DNA from: Crenobacter oryzisoli
GTDB lineage: Bacteria > Pseudomonadota > Gammaproteobacteria > Burkholderiales > Chromobacteriaceae
DNA: 64,000 nt
Direction of reading: 5' to 3'
NCBI RefSeq assembly: GCF_030385785.1
Contig: NZ_JAUEDK010000004.1
Span: forward strand, 117,836-181,835
The notes under the pieces were generated by a model. The model worked only from the letters and a program-made list of their open reading frames with translations. It did not search any database and was not told where the DNA came from. Shown in pieces: positions 9,673-18,563 of the stretch (positions are counted from its first letter, which is position 1; every line of letters starts with the position of its first letter). Position numbers and translations under genes: made by a program.

Positions 9673-10357
9673 CTCAGATGCATCCGTGGTGCTGCAAGGC
9701 GGTAGAGGGGGCGAGATAGTGCCCGAGTGCAGGGCGGGAACTTCTGTCGTTGGGGCTGCGTCTTATCAGTCCATGCGTTGGCATGGACTCCCTCTTTGGC
9801 ATAGGCAAGCTTTTATGCAACCGAACATGTTTATGTTCGGTTTTTTCATTTCTGTAACAAAGCGAAAACACCCGCGCAAAATGCTAATTGCATGGTGTTT
9901 TCCGCTGTTTGTGGATGTTGCGGCGCGATATTTCGCTGTTTGGCCGAGCAATCGCTTGGTGGAGGGCGGCGAGGATCGAGGGGAGTGGTGCGTTTCGGCA
10001 GGGAGTGATTAGGGTATTTGCTGAAAATTCAGTGTGTTACCGAATTGTTTCCGGCGCGCGGGCAAAAAAAATGCGCGGATCCGAGAGGTCCGCGCCAAGT
10101 CTACAAAGGAGAAATAGAGGAGAAACTATCAAGAAGCAATTGCTGCATCTCAACAAGGACGGATTATCCAGATCTGCCTTTCCCTTGTCAACATCGAATG
10201 TTCGAAAGTTGTAAAAAATATAACTCGATGTCGCTCATCGTTATTTTGTGATGTTTTGAAGTGAACATGCAGCCGCCCGGCGGGCCAAGGCGGGCCGAAA
10301 AATGGCAGCTGTGCGACAATAACGGCGATCCCCCGACCCTGTTAGGAAGCTGTTTTC
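9673..10357. other. Gene-free stretch upstream of the 10358 gene
   Basis: No frame here looks coding: the short open frames are arginine- or cysteine-rich with no recognisable family. It holds the paired hairpins at 9769-9846, an imperfect hairpin around 10071-10096 (GCGCGGA with its complement), and AT-rich sequence at about 10130-10260 that could contain the promoter for the next gene. Confidence 0.6.
9769..9846 (+). ncRNA. Two tandem hairpins ending in a terminator; possible small RNA 3' end
   Basis: Stem 1 is GTCCATGC/GCATGGAC with loop GTTG (9769-9788). Stem 2 is AACCGAACAT/ATGTTCGGTT with loop GTTT (9819-9842), followed directly by TTTTTT. A strong intrinsic terminator with no open frame ending before it suggests a small non-coding transcript or a relict gene. 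No promoter was identified with confidence. Confidence 0.35.
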
Positions 10358-11464
10358 ATGACCGAGTTCCACTCTTCTTTGCCTGATCCACGTCAATACA
10401 CCCCCGTAGCGCCGAAAAACGAACTGATCCGCCTGACGCTGGCCGTCCAGGATGCCGCCAACAGTGACGACCGTGCGCTGTGGCACAGCGAGCTGGCGAC
10501 GGCGCTGACCGGTTATCTGGAGCGCAACGAGCTCTTGCCGCTGTCGGTCGCGCTGGCGATGCTGCCGTCGCAGGAGGCGTATCGCACGCTGTGGCAGGCA
10601 TTGCGCGAAGTGGTGGAATGCAATCCGAACGGCCCGACCGCGCTGCCGTTCGCGCTGCCGCTGGTGTTGGTGGCCGGCAGCCGCCAGAAGACGACGCTGG
10701 CCGGCGAGCTGTCCAATATCGACGAGATCAATGCGCTGCTGCGCGAACACGGTGTTTTCGCAGCGGGCTGTGACGCGTCGCTCGGCGCGAAGCTGATCCA
10801 CCCGGATACGCTGGCTGGCATCAACTCGTCGCGACTCTATTATCTGGCGCAGGACGGGGCGGGGCTGGCCCGTACTCTCGATCAGCTGCCGGCCGCACCG
10901 GTTGAACTGAACGGGGAGGGCGTCTTCCTGCGCTATCTGGTTGGCCAGGTCACCGTGGCCGAAGGGGCCGAGCCGCCGGTGCGCTTCGGCTCGGCGGTGA
11001 ACAGCTGGGGCCTGCCGGTGATGAAGCTCTTGAACGCTGCGCTCGATCAGGACGGTGTGACGTTGTTCCCGATCGCGCGCGCGCCGCAACCGGTGATGCA
11101 GGCGATGGTGGCCGGCGGGATGGCGCGCCAGGATGTGGCGCTCGAGGTGTTCGCCAGTGCCCAGATCCGCGCGTTGCGCGAGCTGGGCAAGGAGCCGGTG
11201 GCGATCGCCTCGGCGCATGAGAACGGCGAATTGCGTTTTACCGTATCGACCCCGGGCGACGAGCGCAACTGGAAGGGCTTTGTCTGGCCGCTGTCGCCGC
11301 TCGACTCGGTGGAGCGCATCGTCGCCAATTTCCGCGAGCTGATGGCCGACTGCCAGGTGAACGACGTGCGTTTGCTGCCGGAGGTGGCCGCCGACAAGGA
11401 AGGCGACATCCCGCTGTTCTTCACCGCCGACGATCTGCCGCCGGTCGACGCCGTCCGGCAATAA
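10358..11464 (+). CDS. Conserved hypothetical protein (368 residues)
   Basis: Family not recognised. Soluble, no signal peptide or membrane helix, acidic, with codon use like the core genes. The N-terminus carries the segment DPRQYTPVAPKNELIRLTLAVQDAA; the middle is leucine/alanine-rich with strands such as ALPFALPLVLVAGSRQKTTLAGELSNIDEINALLREHG; the C-terminus has NWKGFVWPLSPLDSVERIVANFRELMADCQVNDVRLLPEV. The length and absence of damage argue for a real single-gene unit: AGGAAG precedes ATG 10358 and a strong terminator follows the stop. Position between ilvD and glyA gives no functional hint. Confidence 0.8.
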   Translation: MTEFHSSLPDPRQYTPVAPKNELIRLTLAVQDAANSDDRALWHSELATALTGYLERNELLPLSVALAMLPSQEAYRTLWQALREVVECNPNGPTALPFALPLVLVAGSRQKTTLAGELSNIDEINALLREHGVFAAGCDASLGAKLIHPDTLAGINSSRLYYLAQDGAGLARTLDQLPAAPVELNGEGVFLRYLVGQVTVAEGAEPPVRFGSAVNSWGLPVMKLLNAALDQDGVTLFPIARAPQPVMQAMVAGGMARQDVALEVFASAQIRALRELGKEPVAIASAHENGELRFTVSTPGDERNWKGFVWPLSPLDSVERIVANFRELMADCQVNDVRLLPEVAADKEGDIPLFFTADDLPPVDAVRQ

Positions 11465-11467
11465 GGT

Positions 11468-11500
11468 AAAACGGCGTGCCAAGGCATGCCGTTTTGTTTG
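11468..11500 (+). terminator. Intrinsic terminator
   Basis: 13-bp stem AAAACGGCGTGCC/GGCATGCCGTTTT (one G-T pair) with loop AA and a following GTTTG, 3 bases after the stop of the upstream gene. Confidence 0.8.
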
Positions 11501-11659
11501 CTGGGCGGGGTGGGACGAGCGTCGTGGTCGACTAGGTTTGTGTCGACTGGATCGACCCCGTCAGGGGCATCTCCGACATCGTACTGAAAAGGAGGGTCCA
11601 AGCTTCGGAAACCCCCGCCCAGCATGAATTTTGCTCATCGTGAAGGCACTGATTCTTCA

Positions 11660-11689
11660 TGGCAAAAGCGGGCCGGCTTCGTGTATAGT
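11660..11689 (+). promoter_or_regulatory. Possible glyA promoter
   Basis: TATAGT at 11684-11689 is a fair -10 box; TGGCAA at 11660-11665 is a weak -35 at 18-bp spacing. It lies 37 bases before the chosen glyA start. Confidence 0.35.
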
Positions 11690-11725
11690 TCGGCCCATCG
11701 TTAACCTTTGATGAAAGAGTCAAAG

Positions 11726-12976
11726 ATGTTCGCTGCCGACTTGTCGATTGCCAAATATGATCCGGAACTCGCCGCCGCCATGGGCGACGAATACCGCCGT
11801 CAGGAAGACCACGTCGAACTGATCGCATCCGAAAACTACGTTAGCCCCGCGGTGATGGAAGCCCAGGGTTCGGTGCTGACCAACAAGTACGCCGAAGGCT
11901 ACCCGGGCAAGCGCTACTATGGTGGCTGCGAATACGTCGACCAGGTCGAACAACTGGCGATCGATCGCCTGAAGGCGCTGTTCGGCGCCGACTACGCCAA
12001 CGTGCAGCCGCACTCCGGCTCGCAGGCCAACCAGGCCGTGTACGTGTCGGTGCTGAAGCCGGGCGACACCATCCTGGGCATGAGCCTAGCTCATGGTGGT
12101 CACCTGACCCACGGTGCGTCGGTGAACATCTCCGGCAAGCTGTACAACGTGGTGCAGTACGGCCTCGACGAGAACGAAGTGCTCGACTACACCCAGGTGG
12201 AACGCCTGGCGCGCGAGCATAAGCCGAAGATGATCGTGGCCGGTGCTTCCGCGTACGCGCTGGAAATCGACTGGGCGCGTTTCCGCAAGATCGCCGACGA
12301 AGTGGGTGCTTACCTGTTCGTCGACATGGCGCACTACGCCGGCCTCGTTGCCGCCGGTGAATACCCGAACCCGGTGCCGTTCGCCGACTTCGTCACCACC
12401 ACCACGCACAAGACGCTGCGCGGCCCGCGCGGTGGCGTGATCCTGGCGAAGGCCGAATACGAGAAGGCGCTGAACTCGGCGATCTTCCCGTGCCTGCAAG
12501 GTGGCCCGCTGATGCACGTGATCGCCTCGAAGGCGGTGGCGTTCAAGGAAGCCGCCTCGCCGGAGTTCAAGGAGTACGCCCGCCAGGTTAAGAAGAACGC
12601 CAAGACGATGGCCGAGACCCTGATCGAGCGCGGCCTGCGCATCGTGTCGGGCAAGACCGAGTCGCACGTGTTCCTGGTCGACCTGCGCGCCAAGAGCATC
12701 ACTGGCAAGGATGCCGAAGCCGCTCTGGGCAAGGCTCACATCACCGTGAACAAGAACGCGATCCCGAATGATCCGGAGAAGCCGTTCGTGACCTCGGGTA
12801 TCCGCATCGGTACCCCGGCGATGACCACCCGCGGCTTCAAGGAAGCCGAAGCCAAGCTGCTGGCCAACCTGATCGCCGACGTGCTCGAAGCGCCGAACGA
12901 CGAGGCGGTGCTGGCCCGCGTCGCCGACGAAGTGAAGGCGCTGTGCGCCCGCCTGCCGGTATACGCAGCCAAGTAA
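11726..12976 (+). CDS. glyA: Serine hydroxymethyltransferase
   Basis: 416 residues, standard length. PLP enzyme that interconverts serine and glycine while loading one-carbon units on tetrahydrofolate. The PLP lysine sits in [14 protein letters not shown], and [30 protein letters not shown] and [13 protein letters not shown] are intact. The start was placed at ATG 11726, giving [19 protein letters not shown] as in other bacterial GlyA; in-frame starts at 11708 and 11711 add six or fewer residues, and GAAAGAG serves as ribosome binding site for 11726. A terminator follows. It heads the usual glyA, nrdR, ribD neighbourhood, here interrupted by a GNAT gene. Confidence 0.97.
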   Translation: MFAADLSIAKYDPELAAAMGDEYRRQEDHVELIASENYVSPAVMEAQGSVLTNKYAEGYPGKRYYGGCEYVDQVEQLAIDRLKALFGADYANVQPHSGSQANQAVYVSVLKPGDTILGMSLAHGGHLTHGASVNISGKLYNVVQYGLDENEVLDYTQVERLAREHKPKMIVAGASAYALEIDWARFRKIADEVGAYLFVDMAHYAGLVAAGEYPNPVPFADFVTTTTHKTLRGPRGGVILAKAEYEKALNSAIFPCLQGGPLMHVIASKAVAFKEAASPEFKEYARQVKKNAKTMAETLIERGLRIVSGKTESHVFLVDLRAKSITGKDAEAALGKAHITVNKNAIPNDPEKPFVTSGIRIGTPAMTTRGFKEAEAKLLANLIADVLEAPNDEAVLARVADEVKALCARLPVYAAK

Positions 12977-12996
12977 ACGGTAATTTTTTATCATCG

Positions 12997-13020
12997 AAAG
13001 CGGCCTTCGGGCCGCTTTTT
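12997..13020 (+). terminator. Intrinsic terminator after glyA
   Basis: 9-bp stem AAAGCGGCC/GGCCGCTTT with a stable TTCG tetraloop and TTTTT. Confidence 0.88.
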
Positions 13021-13154
13021 GCATTTATCCCCGTCGGGGAAGGTGCTGCTGGCTTGGGGGCAATAGGGGGCAATCTGGCTGGCCAACGATTTTCGTTTGA
13101 ATCGCTGGCTTGCCGTGGCCAAGGCTAACGGTACTTGGAGAAAAGGAGTCGATG

Positions 13155-13631
13155 ATGGAACTTCATGAAGCAGGGACGGGCGAGCTGGCAACGTTGACCG
13201 ACTGGATCGCCGATGCCCAGGAATGCCTAAGCTGGGGTGGTCCACGCGTACGGTTTCCGCTTGAGCCGGAGGCGTTGGCCGAACAGTTGGTGGTTGCGCC
13301 GGGCAACAGCTATTGGCTCTACGACGCCGGCCGTCGCATCGGTTTCGGACAGTTGCTCGAACGCGGGCCGGGACGGCTGCATCTGGCCCGTATCCTGATC
13401 GATCCAGCACGTCGCGGTCAGGGCGGCGGCCGGGCCTTGGTCGCCGGACTGGTCGAACAGGCGCGACAGCGAAAGGCCGAGTCCGCTACGCTGAATGTCT
13501 ACCGTTGGAATCCGGCGGCGCGGACGCTCTATCAGTCGCTCGGTTTCGTTGCGACGTCGCCGCCGGCGGCAGAGGAAGTACGCGGCGACGATGTAATATT
13601 CATGTCAATGACATTGAGTGCGTCGCGTTGA
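13155..13631 (+). CDS. GNAT family N-acetyltransferase
   Basis: 158 residues. GCN5-related fold: motif A is LARILIDPARRGQGGGRALVAGLVEQAR (acetyl-CoA pyrophosphate loop RGQGGGRA), and motif B is ATLNVYRWNPAARTLYQSLGFV. The substrate cannot be told from sequence; similar small stand-alone members act on amino acids or protein N-termini. Two adjacent ATGs (13152 and 13155) follow AAAAGGAG; 13155 has the better spacing. It sits between glyA and nrdR, which are normally close neighbours, so it may be a lineage-specific insertion. No terminator is obvious before nrdR. Confidence 0.85.
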   Translation: MELHEAGTGELATLTDWIADAQECLSWGGPRVRFPLEPEALAEQLVVAPGNSYWLYDAGRRIGFGQLLERGPGRLHLARILIDPARRGQGGGRALVAGLVEQARQRKAESATLNVYRWNPAARTLYQSLGFVATSPPAAEEVRGDDVIFMSMTLSASR

Positions 13632-13717
13632 GTGCTATCTGGCGCGTCCGATGCGCCGATTTCGCGCGCGTTTGCGCTAAACTTGCCCTATTGCACGCTT
13701 ATCCGGGATAGCACAGT

Positions 13718-14173
13718 ATGAAATGTCCGTTCTGCGGTCACGCCGATACCCAGGTGATCGACTCGCGCGTCAATGAGGATGGCACCAGTATTCGCCGTCG
13801 GCGTCGCTGTCTGTCGTGTGAGAAGCGTTTTACCACTTTCGAGACCGCCGATGTGCGCATGCCGCAGGTGGTGAAGGCCAACGGTCACCGCACCGAGTTC
13901 GACGAGGAAAAGCTGCGTACCAGTTTCTTCCGCGCGCTGCATAAGCGCCCGGTGCCGACCGCGCTGGTCGACGAGGCGATCGCCCGCATCTGCCATCGCC
14001 TGCTGCAGCTGGGCGAGCGCGAGGTGCCATCGCGGCAGATCGGCGAGATGGTGATGGCCGAGCTCGCCAAGCTCGACAAGGTCGGCTATGTGCGCTTCGC
14101 CTCGGTATACAAGAGCTTCCAGGACATTTCCGAGTTTTCGGACGCGATCAAGGAAATCGAGCAGGACGTCTGA
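13718..14173 (+). CDS. nrdR: Transcriptional repressor of ribonucleotide reductase genes
   Basis: 151 residues. Zinc ribbon at the N-terminus with CPFC and CLSC pairs ([34 protein letters not shown]), followed by an ATP-cone domain ([29 protein letters not shown] through [13 protein letters not shown]). NrdR binds ATP or dATP and represses nrd operons at NrdR boxes. No NrdR box or nrd gene was spotted in the window. Position next to ribD is typical. A terminator follows the stop. Confidence 0.97.
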   Translation: MKCPFCGHADTQVIDSRVNEDGTSIRRRRRCLSCEKRFTTFETADVRMPQVVKANGHRTEFDEEKLRTSFFRALHKRPVPTALVDEAIARICHRLLQLGEREVPSRQIGEMVMAELAKLDKVGYVRFASVYKSFQDISEFSDAIKEIEQDV

Positions 14174-14191
14174 GCGGCCTGCGTCAATCGG

Positions 14192-14229
14192 CACCCGGCG
14201 GCCAAGTGGCTTGGCCGGGTGATTTTTTT
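14192..14229 (+). terminator. Intrinsic terminator after nrdR
   Basis: Stem of CACCC plus GGCCAAG against CTTGGCCGGGTG with a 3-base bulge and loop TGG, followed by ATTTTTTT. Confidence 0.82.
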
Positions 14230-14289
14230 GGTACCTGCGGTGCGGGACCGCCCTAGATGGGTGGCCGCAGCAGACGCCTTGGAGCTGTG

Positions 14290-15384
14290 ATGAGTTTTTC
14301 CGCCACCGACCACGCCATGATGGCGCGGGCGCTCACCTTGGCCGAACAGGGCCGCTACACCACCACGCCCAATCCGCGCGTCGGCTGCGTGATCGTGCGC
14401 GACGGCGAGATCGTCGGCGAGGGCTGGCATGTGAAGGCGGGTACCCCGCACGCCGAGCGCCATGCGCTGGCACAGGCCGGCGAGCGCGCCCGCGGCGCCA
14501 CCGCCTACGTGACGCTGGAGCCTTGCAGTCATTATGGCCGCACCCCGCCGTGCGCCGAGGGGTTGATCGAGGCTGGTGTTGCCCGTGTGGTGGCGGCGAT
14601 GGTCGACCCGTTCCCTGCGGTGTCCGGCAAGGGCCTGGCCATGCTGCGCGAGGCCGGCATCGCCGTCGAGCATGGCTTGATGGAAGCCGAGGCGCGGAAG
14701 GTGAACAAGGGCTTCCTGTCGCGCGTGGAACGCGGCCGGCCGTGGCTGACGCTGAAGATGGCGGCGACGCTGGATGGCAAGACCGCCCTGCTCAACGGGG
14801 TTAGCCAGTGGATCACCGGGCCGGATGCGCGCCGCGACGTGCACGACATGCGCGCGCAAAGCTGTGCGATCCTGACCGGTAGCGGTACGGTGCTGGCCGA
14901 TGACCCGTCGCTAACGGTGCGCGAGGTGGAAACCAGCCGTCAGCCGCGCCGGGTGCTGGTCGACAGTGCCTTGGCGGTGCCGGTTACCGCGAAGTTGTTC
15001 AACGGCGAAGGCGGAGCGGTGATTGTCGCAACCGCAGTGGCCGATCCGGCCCGCCACGAGCCCTACCTGTCGCGCGGCGCTGAGGTGTGGGTGCTGCCGG
15101 GAGCTGACGGCCGCGTCGACTTGGCGTCATTGCTTGCCAGGTTGGCCACAGCCGGCGTAGGTGAACTGATGGTCGAGGCCGGGGCAGGGCTCAACGCCGC
15201 CTTGGTCGAGGCGAATCTGGTCGACGAGGCGGTGTTGTATCTGGCTCCGTCGTTTGCCGGCGATGCGGCACGCGGCCTGTTTGCTTGGCCTGCGTTGACC
15301 TCGCTCGCCGACAAGCGCGAGGTGCGCATCAATGCGGTGCGGATGATCGGTACCGACCTGCGTCTGAACCTGCGCTTTGTGTAA
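14290..15384 (+). CDS. ribD: Bifunctional riboflavin biosynthesis deaminase/reductase
   Basis: 364 residues. The N-terminal deaminase (about 1-145) has the zinc site HAERHAL and PCSHYGRTPPC; the C-terminal reductase (about 150-364) starts WLTLKMAATLDGKTA and contains ITGPDARRDVHDMRAQSCAILTGSGTVLADDPSLTVR. The two domains convert the pyrimidine product of GTP cyclohydrolase II to the ribitylamino intermediate of riboflavin synthesis. The start ATG 14290 has GGAG five bases upstream; an upstream in-frame ATG at 14257 would add MGGRSRRLGAV without family support. No FMN riboswitch was recognised upstream. Confidence 0.96.
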   Translation: MSFSATDHAMMARALTLAEQGRYTTTPNPRVGCVIVRDGEIVGEGWHVKAGTPHAERHALAQAGERARGATAYVTLEPCSHYGRTPPCAEGLIEAGVARVVAAMVDPFPAVSGKGLAMLREAGIAVEHGLMEAEARKVNKGFLSRVERGRPWLTLKMAATLDGKTALLNGVSQWITGPDARRDVHDMRAQSCAILTGSGTVLADDPSLTVREVETSRQPRRVLVDSALAVPVTAKLFNGEGGAVIVATAVADPARHEPYLSRGAEVWVLPGADGRVDLASLLARLATAGVGELMVEAGAGLNAALVEANLVDEAVLYLAPSFAGDAARGLFAWPALTSLADKREVRINAVRMIGTDLRLNLRFV

Positions 15385-15492
15385 ATCGATGGAGGGCGGT
15401 GCCACGAGCGTCGACCTTCTGTCTGCCTGCGCTGGCGAGGTGGCTGCCGAGCGCAGCGCCCAAAACTGCCACCGTTCTGCAAGGGAATCCTC

Positions 15493-16983
15493 ATGCCGCA
15501 TACCCCCGCTTTCCAGGAACTGACCGGCCGTTTCCAGCGCCTGTACCGCTTCGAGCACCTGCAGGCGATCGCCGGCTGGGACCAGGCGACGATGATGCCG
15601 GCCAAGGGCAACGACGCCCGTGCTGCGGCGCTAGCCGAGTTGTCGCTGCTGATCCACGGCCAACTCACTGACCCAGCGCTCGGCGAGACGATCCATCGCG
15701 CCGAAGACGAGGCGCTCGACGATGAGCAGCGTGCCGATCTGCGCGAGATGCGCCGCCAGTGGGAGGCCGCCAACCTGCTGCCCGAGGCACTGGTCGAGGC
15801 CAAGTCGCTGGCCGGCGCACGCTGCGAGCATGCCTGGCGTAGCCAGCGTCCGGCCAACGATTGGGCCGGTTTCCTGGAGAATTTCCGCGAGGTGGTGCGG
15901 CTGTCGCGCGAGGAGGCGAAGCTGCGTGCCGACGCGCTCGGCGTCAGCCCCTACGACGCGCTGATTTACCAGTACGAGCCGGGCATGAACAGCGCCGAGA
16001 TCGAGCGCATCTTCGGCGAGGTGAAGACTTGGCTGCCGGGGCTGATCGCCCAGGTACGCGCCAAGCAGGCGAACGAGGCGGTGATCGCGCCGGTCGGGCC
16101 GTTCGCCATCGATAAGCAGCGCGCGCTGGGCCTGGAGGTGATGGCGCGGCTAGGCTTCGACTTCGACGGTGGCCGGCTCGACGTGTCGGCACACCCGTTC
16201 TCGGGCGGCACGCCGGAAGACAGCCGCATCACCACCCGCTACAACGAGGCCGATTTCACCCAAAGCCTGATGGGCATCGTCCACGAGACCGGCCATGCCC
16301 GCTACGAGCAGAACCTGCCGCGCCACTGGCTGGGCCAGCCGATCGGCCTGGCGCGGTCGATGGGCGTGCACGAGAGCCAGAGCCTGTCGTTCGAGATGCA
16401 ACTGGGCCGCCACCCGGGCTTCCTCGCCCAGGTCGCTCCGCTGATTCGCGCACAGTTCGGCGAGCAGCCGGCCTTCGAGCCGGACAACCTGGCTCGCCTG
16501 TACACCCGGGTCGAGCCGGGCTACATCCGCGTCGATGCCGACGAGCTGACCTATCCGGCGCACGTGATCCTGCGCTTCGAGATCGAGCGAGCGCTGATCG
16601 ACGGCGAGATCGAGGCCGAGGACATCCCGGCGCTGTGGGACGAGAAGATGCAGGCCTATTTGGGTGTCGATACCCGCGGCAACTACCGCGATGGCTGCCT
16701 GCAGGACATCCACTGGACCGACGGCAGCTTCGGCTACTTCCCGAGCTACACTCTCGGCGCGATGTACGCCGCGCAGTACTTCGCCACGTTGCGTCGCCAA
16801 CAGCCGGACGTCGACGCGCGCATCGCCGCTGGCGATTACGCGCCGGTATTCGACTGGCTGAATGCCAACATCTGGAGCCAGGCGAGCCGCTGGGAGACGC
16901 CGGAGCTGATTCGCCGCGCCACCGGCGAGGCGCTGAACCCGGTGCATTTCCGCGCTCACCTGGAGGCGCGCTACCTCGGCTGA
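15493..16983 (+). CDS. Carboxypeptidase, M32 family
   Basis: 496 residues, the normal length. Zinc metallocarboxypeptidase of the thermostable carboxypeptidase 1 type. The zinc motif HETGH (MGIVHETGHARYEQNLP) and the conserved SMGVHESQSLSFE and DELTYPAHVILRFEIERALI blocks are intact. Likely a cytosolic peptidase trimming C-terminal residues; there is no signal peptide. AAGGGAATCCTC precedes ATG 15493. It follows ribD after 108 bases with no clear terminator between. Downstream lie a repeat unit (16990-17100) and then the terminator, so the repeat probably inserted between the gene and its terminator. Confidence 0.94.
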   Translation: MPHTPAFQELTGRFQRLYRFEHLQAIAGWDQATMMPAKGNDARAAALAELSLLIHGQLTDPALGETIHRAEDEALDDEQRADLREMRRQWEAANLLPEALVEAKSLAGARCEHAWRSQRPANDWAGFLENFREVVRLSREEAKLRADALGVSPYDALIYQYEPGMNSAEIERIFGEVKTWLPGLIAQVRAKQANEAVIAPVGPFAIDKQRALGLEVMARLGFDFDGGRLDVSAHPFSGGTPEDSRITTRYNEADFTQSLMGIVHETGHARYEQNLPRHWLGQPIGLARSMGVHESQSLSFEMQLGRHPGFLAQVAPLIRAQFGEQPAFEPDNLARLYTRVEPGYIRVDADELTYPAHVILRFEIERALIDGEIEAEDIPALWDEKMQAYLGVDTRGNYRDGCLQDIHWTDGSFGYFPSYTLGAMYAAQYFATLRRQQPDVDARIAAGDYAPVFDWLNANIWSQASRWETPELIRRATGEALNPVHFRAHLEARYLG

Positions 16984-16989
16984 GCTAAA

Positions 16990-17100
16990 CGCCACTAACA
17001 AAAATCCTGCGGCAGCGTTGCACCTCCTTGTCGTACCTCTTGTACGGTCTGCGTCGGCGCACCTTGCAGCAGATGTTGCTCTGAATTTTGTTAGCGGCAC
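16990..17100. repeat. Interspersed repeat, copy 1 of 3 (about 111 bp)
   Basis: Begins CGCCACTAACAAAA and ends TTTTGTTAGCGGC, so the ends are inverted. The interior contains CTTGTCGTACCTCTTGTAC. Two related copies lie back to back at 33394-33508 and 33519-33638, where the equivalent interior is CTTGCCGTACTACTTGT. No open frame; MITE-like or REP-like. Confidence 0.75.
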
Positions 17101-17121
17101 TAAGTTGTGGCGCAAACGACG

Positions 17122-17146
17122 ACGCGGCCCTCGGGCCGCGTTTTTC
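17122..17146 (+). terminator. Intrinsic terminator
   Basis: 8-bp stem CGCGGCCC/GGGCCGCG with loop TC and TTTTT, probably the original terminator of the M32 carboxypeptidase, displaced by the repeat. Confidence 0.85.
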
Positions 17147-17204
17147 ATGTCCAATGTCCCCGAATGTCGGCCGAAAGGTCGCGAGTCGGACGAGGGTGGG
17201 GTGC

Positions 17205-17741
17205 TCAGCCGGCGATCACCACCAGCGCCTCGGCCGGCTCGTCGCCAACGCTTTGCGTGCGATGGGCGCGGCGGGCGTCAAAATACAGCGAATCGCCGGC
17301 CCCCAGTGTGATGGTCTCGTCGGCGAAATGCAGCGCCACCGTGCCGTGCAGCACGTAGAAGAATTCCTCGCCGGCGTGCTGGTGCAGCGTCGGCGCCGCG
17401 CCGAGCTCGGCCGGCGGGTAGACCAGCAGTGGCTGCATGCGCCGCCCGGCTTGGGCGCCTGCCAGCGCGCGGTAGCCGGCGCCATTCTGTGGGAGCAGCA
17501 GCGGGGTGGCGTCGCGGCGCTGCAGCGTCGTGCAGTCGGTGCCGGGTGCTGCTTCACCCAGTTCCGGGTACAGCTCTGCCAGACTCACCGCCAGCGCCCG
17601 GCTCAGCCGCAACGCCACCGCGATCGTCGGCGTGGCGAGGCCGCGTTCCAGCTTGGACAGATAGCCCTTGCTGAGCGCGGCGCGCTCGCTCAGTTGCGCC
17701 AGAGTAAGGCCGGCTTGGCGGCGTTGCTGTTTCAGGTTCAT
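17205..17741 (-). CDS. XRE-family regulator with cupin domain
   Basis: 178 residues. N-terminal helix-turn-helix (about 5-58: LAQLSERAALSKGYLSKLERGLATPTIAVALRLSRAL) and C-terminal cupin (about 105-175: LHQHAGEEFFYVLHGTVALHFADETITLGAGDSLYFDARRAHR), the PuuR-like design in which the cupin binds a small ligand. It is divergent from a class I glutamine amidotransferase gene, and a perfect 26-bp palindrome lies between them, so it very likely controls that gene and itself. Its ligand is unknown; polyamine or amino-acid derived compounds are common for the family. Confidence 0.9.
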   Translation of the reverse strand: MNLKQQRRQAGLTLAQLSERAALSKGYLSKLERGLATPTIAVALRLSRALAVSLAELYPELGEAAPGTDCTTLQRRDATPLLLPQNGAGYRALAGAQAGRRMQPLLVYPPAELGAAPTLHQHAGEEFFYVLHGTVALHFADETITLGAGDSLYFDARRAHRTQSVGDEPAEALVVIAG

Positions 17742-17798
17742 GGCGGGGTAGGGTAGGAGGGGCTGCCGATTATACGGCGTGTGTCTGGCTGTACGATC

Positions 17799-17824
17799 AA
17801 AAAGTTTCCTATAGGAAACTTTTT
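17799..17824. promoter_or_regulatory. 26-bp perfect palindromic operator
   Basis: Half-site AAAAAGTTTCCTA followed by its exact complement. It sits in the divergent promoter region between the XRE-cupin gene (start 17741) and the amidotransferase gene (start 17862), the expected place for an autoregulatory operator. Confidence 0.75.
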
Positions 17825-17861
17825 TGCTAAGGTGGCCGCATCACCCACAAGGGAGCCCACC

Positions 17862-18563
17862 ATGAAGCACGCGCTTATCCTGCGCCATCAACTGTTCGAA
17901 CACGCCGGCTCGCTGGCCGCTGTGCTGGCCGCACGCGGCTTTGCCGTCGAGTATGTCGAAGTGCCGCTGGCCGACTTGTCCAGCCTCGACGTCGTCAGCC
18001 CCGACCTTCTGGTGCTGCTCGGTGGCCCGGTCGGCGTCTACGAGAGCGACCTCTATCCTTTTCTGGCCGAGGAGCTGAGCTTGGCCGAACAGCGCATCGC
18101 TGTGCAAAAGCCAGTGATCGGCATCTGCCTGGGGGCGCAGATCCTGGCCAGAGCGCTGGGCGCGCAAGTGGGGCCTGGTCGGGGCAAGGAGATCGGCTGG
18201 CTGCCGATCGACTATGCGTCCGAAGCCGCCTCGACCCCGCTGCGGCTGCTGGCCGAGGCTCCGCAGTTGCTCCACTGGCACGGCGACGTGTTCACGTTGC
18301 CGGAAGGCGCGCGCAGCCTGGCATCGACCGCGCTGACGCCACTCCAGATCTTCGACTATCAGGGCTTCTTGCTCGGCTTCCAGTGTCACCCGGAGGTGCT
18401 GGCCGGCGAGTTCGAAGCCTGGCTGGTCGGTAATGCACTGGAGATCGCCCAGGAAGGGTTGGACCCGGTGGCACTGCGCGTACAGGCGCGCCGCTACGGT
18501 CCGGCGCTGCAGGAGGCGGCGAGTCGCTGTTTCGCGCAGTGGCTGGCGGAACGCAACCTGTGA
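17862..18563 (+). CDS. Class I glutamine amidotransferase (GATase1) protein
   Basis: 233 residues. The nucleophile elbow GICLGAQILARALGA carries Cys about 89, and the catalytic histidine is in GFQCHPEV. The N-terminal half LLVLLGGPVGVYESDLYPFL is like GMP-synthase-type stand-alone amidotransferases. Such proteins hydrolyse glutamine or gamma-glutamyl compounds; the acceptor is unknown. The start ATG 17862 with GGGAG is preferred over the longer open frame, which would run across the palindromic operator. The stop overlaps a GTG that opens the damaged MOSC gene downstream, so the two were probably cotranscribed. Confidence 0.85.
   Translation: MKHALILRHQLFEHAGSLAAVLAARGFAVEYVEVPLADLSSLDVVSPDLLVLLGGPVGVYESDLYPFLAEELSLAEQRIAVQKPVIGICLGAQILARALGAQVGPGRGKEIGWLPIDYASEAASTPLRLLAEAPQLLHWHGDVFTLPEGARSLASTALTPLQIFDYQGFLLGFQCHPEVLAGEFEAWLVGNALEIAQEGLDPVALRVQARRYGPALQEAASRCFAQWLAERNL

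Noticed and set aside
11500..11725. Glycine or SAM-related riboswitch before glyA
   Set aside because: No recognisable aptamer core; only weak short pairings.
14230..14289. FMN riboswitch before ribD
   Set aside because: The gap is too short and lacks the RFN core.
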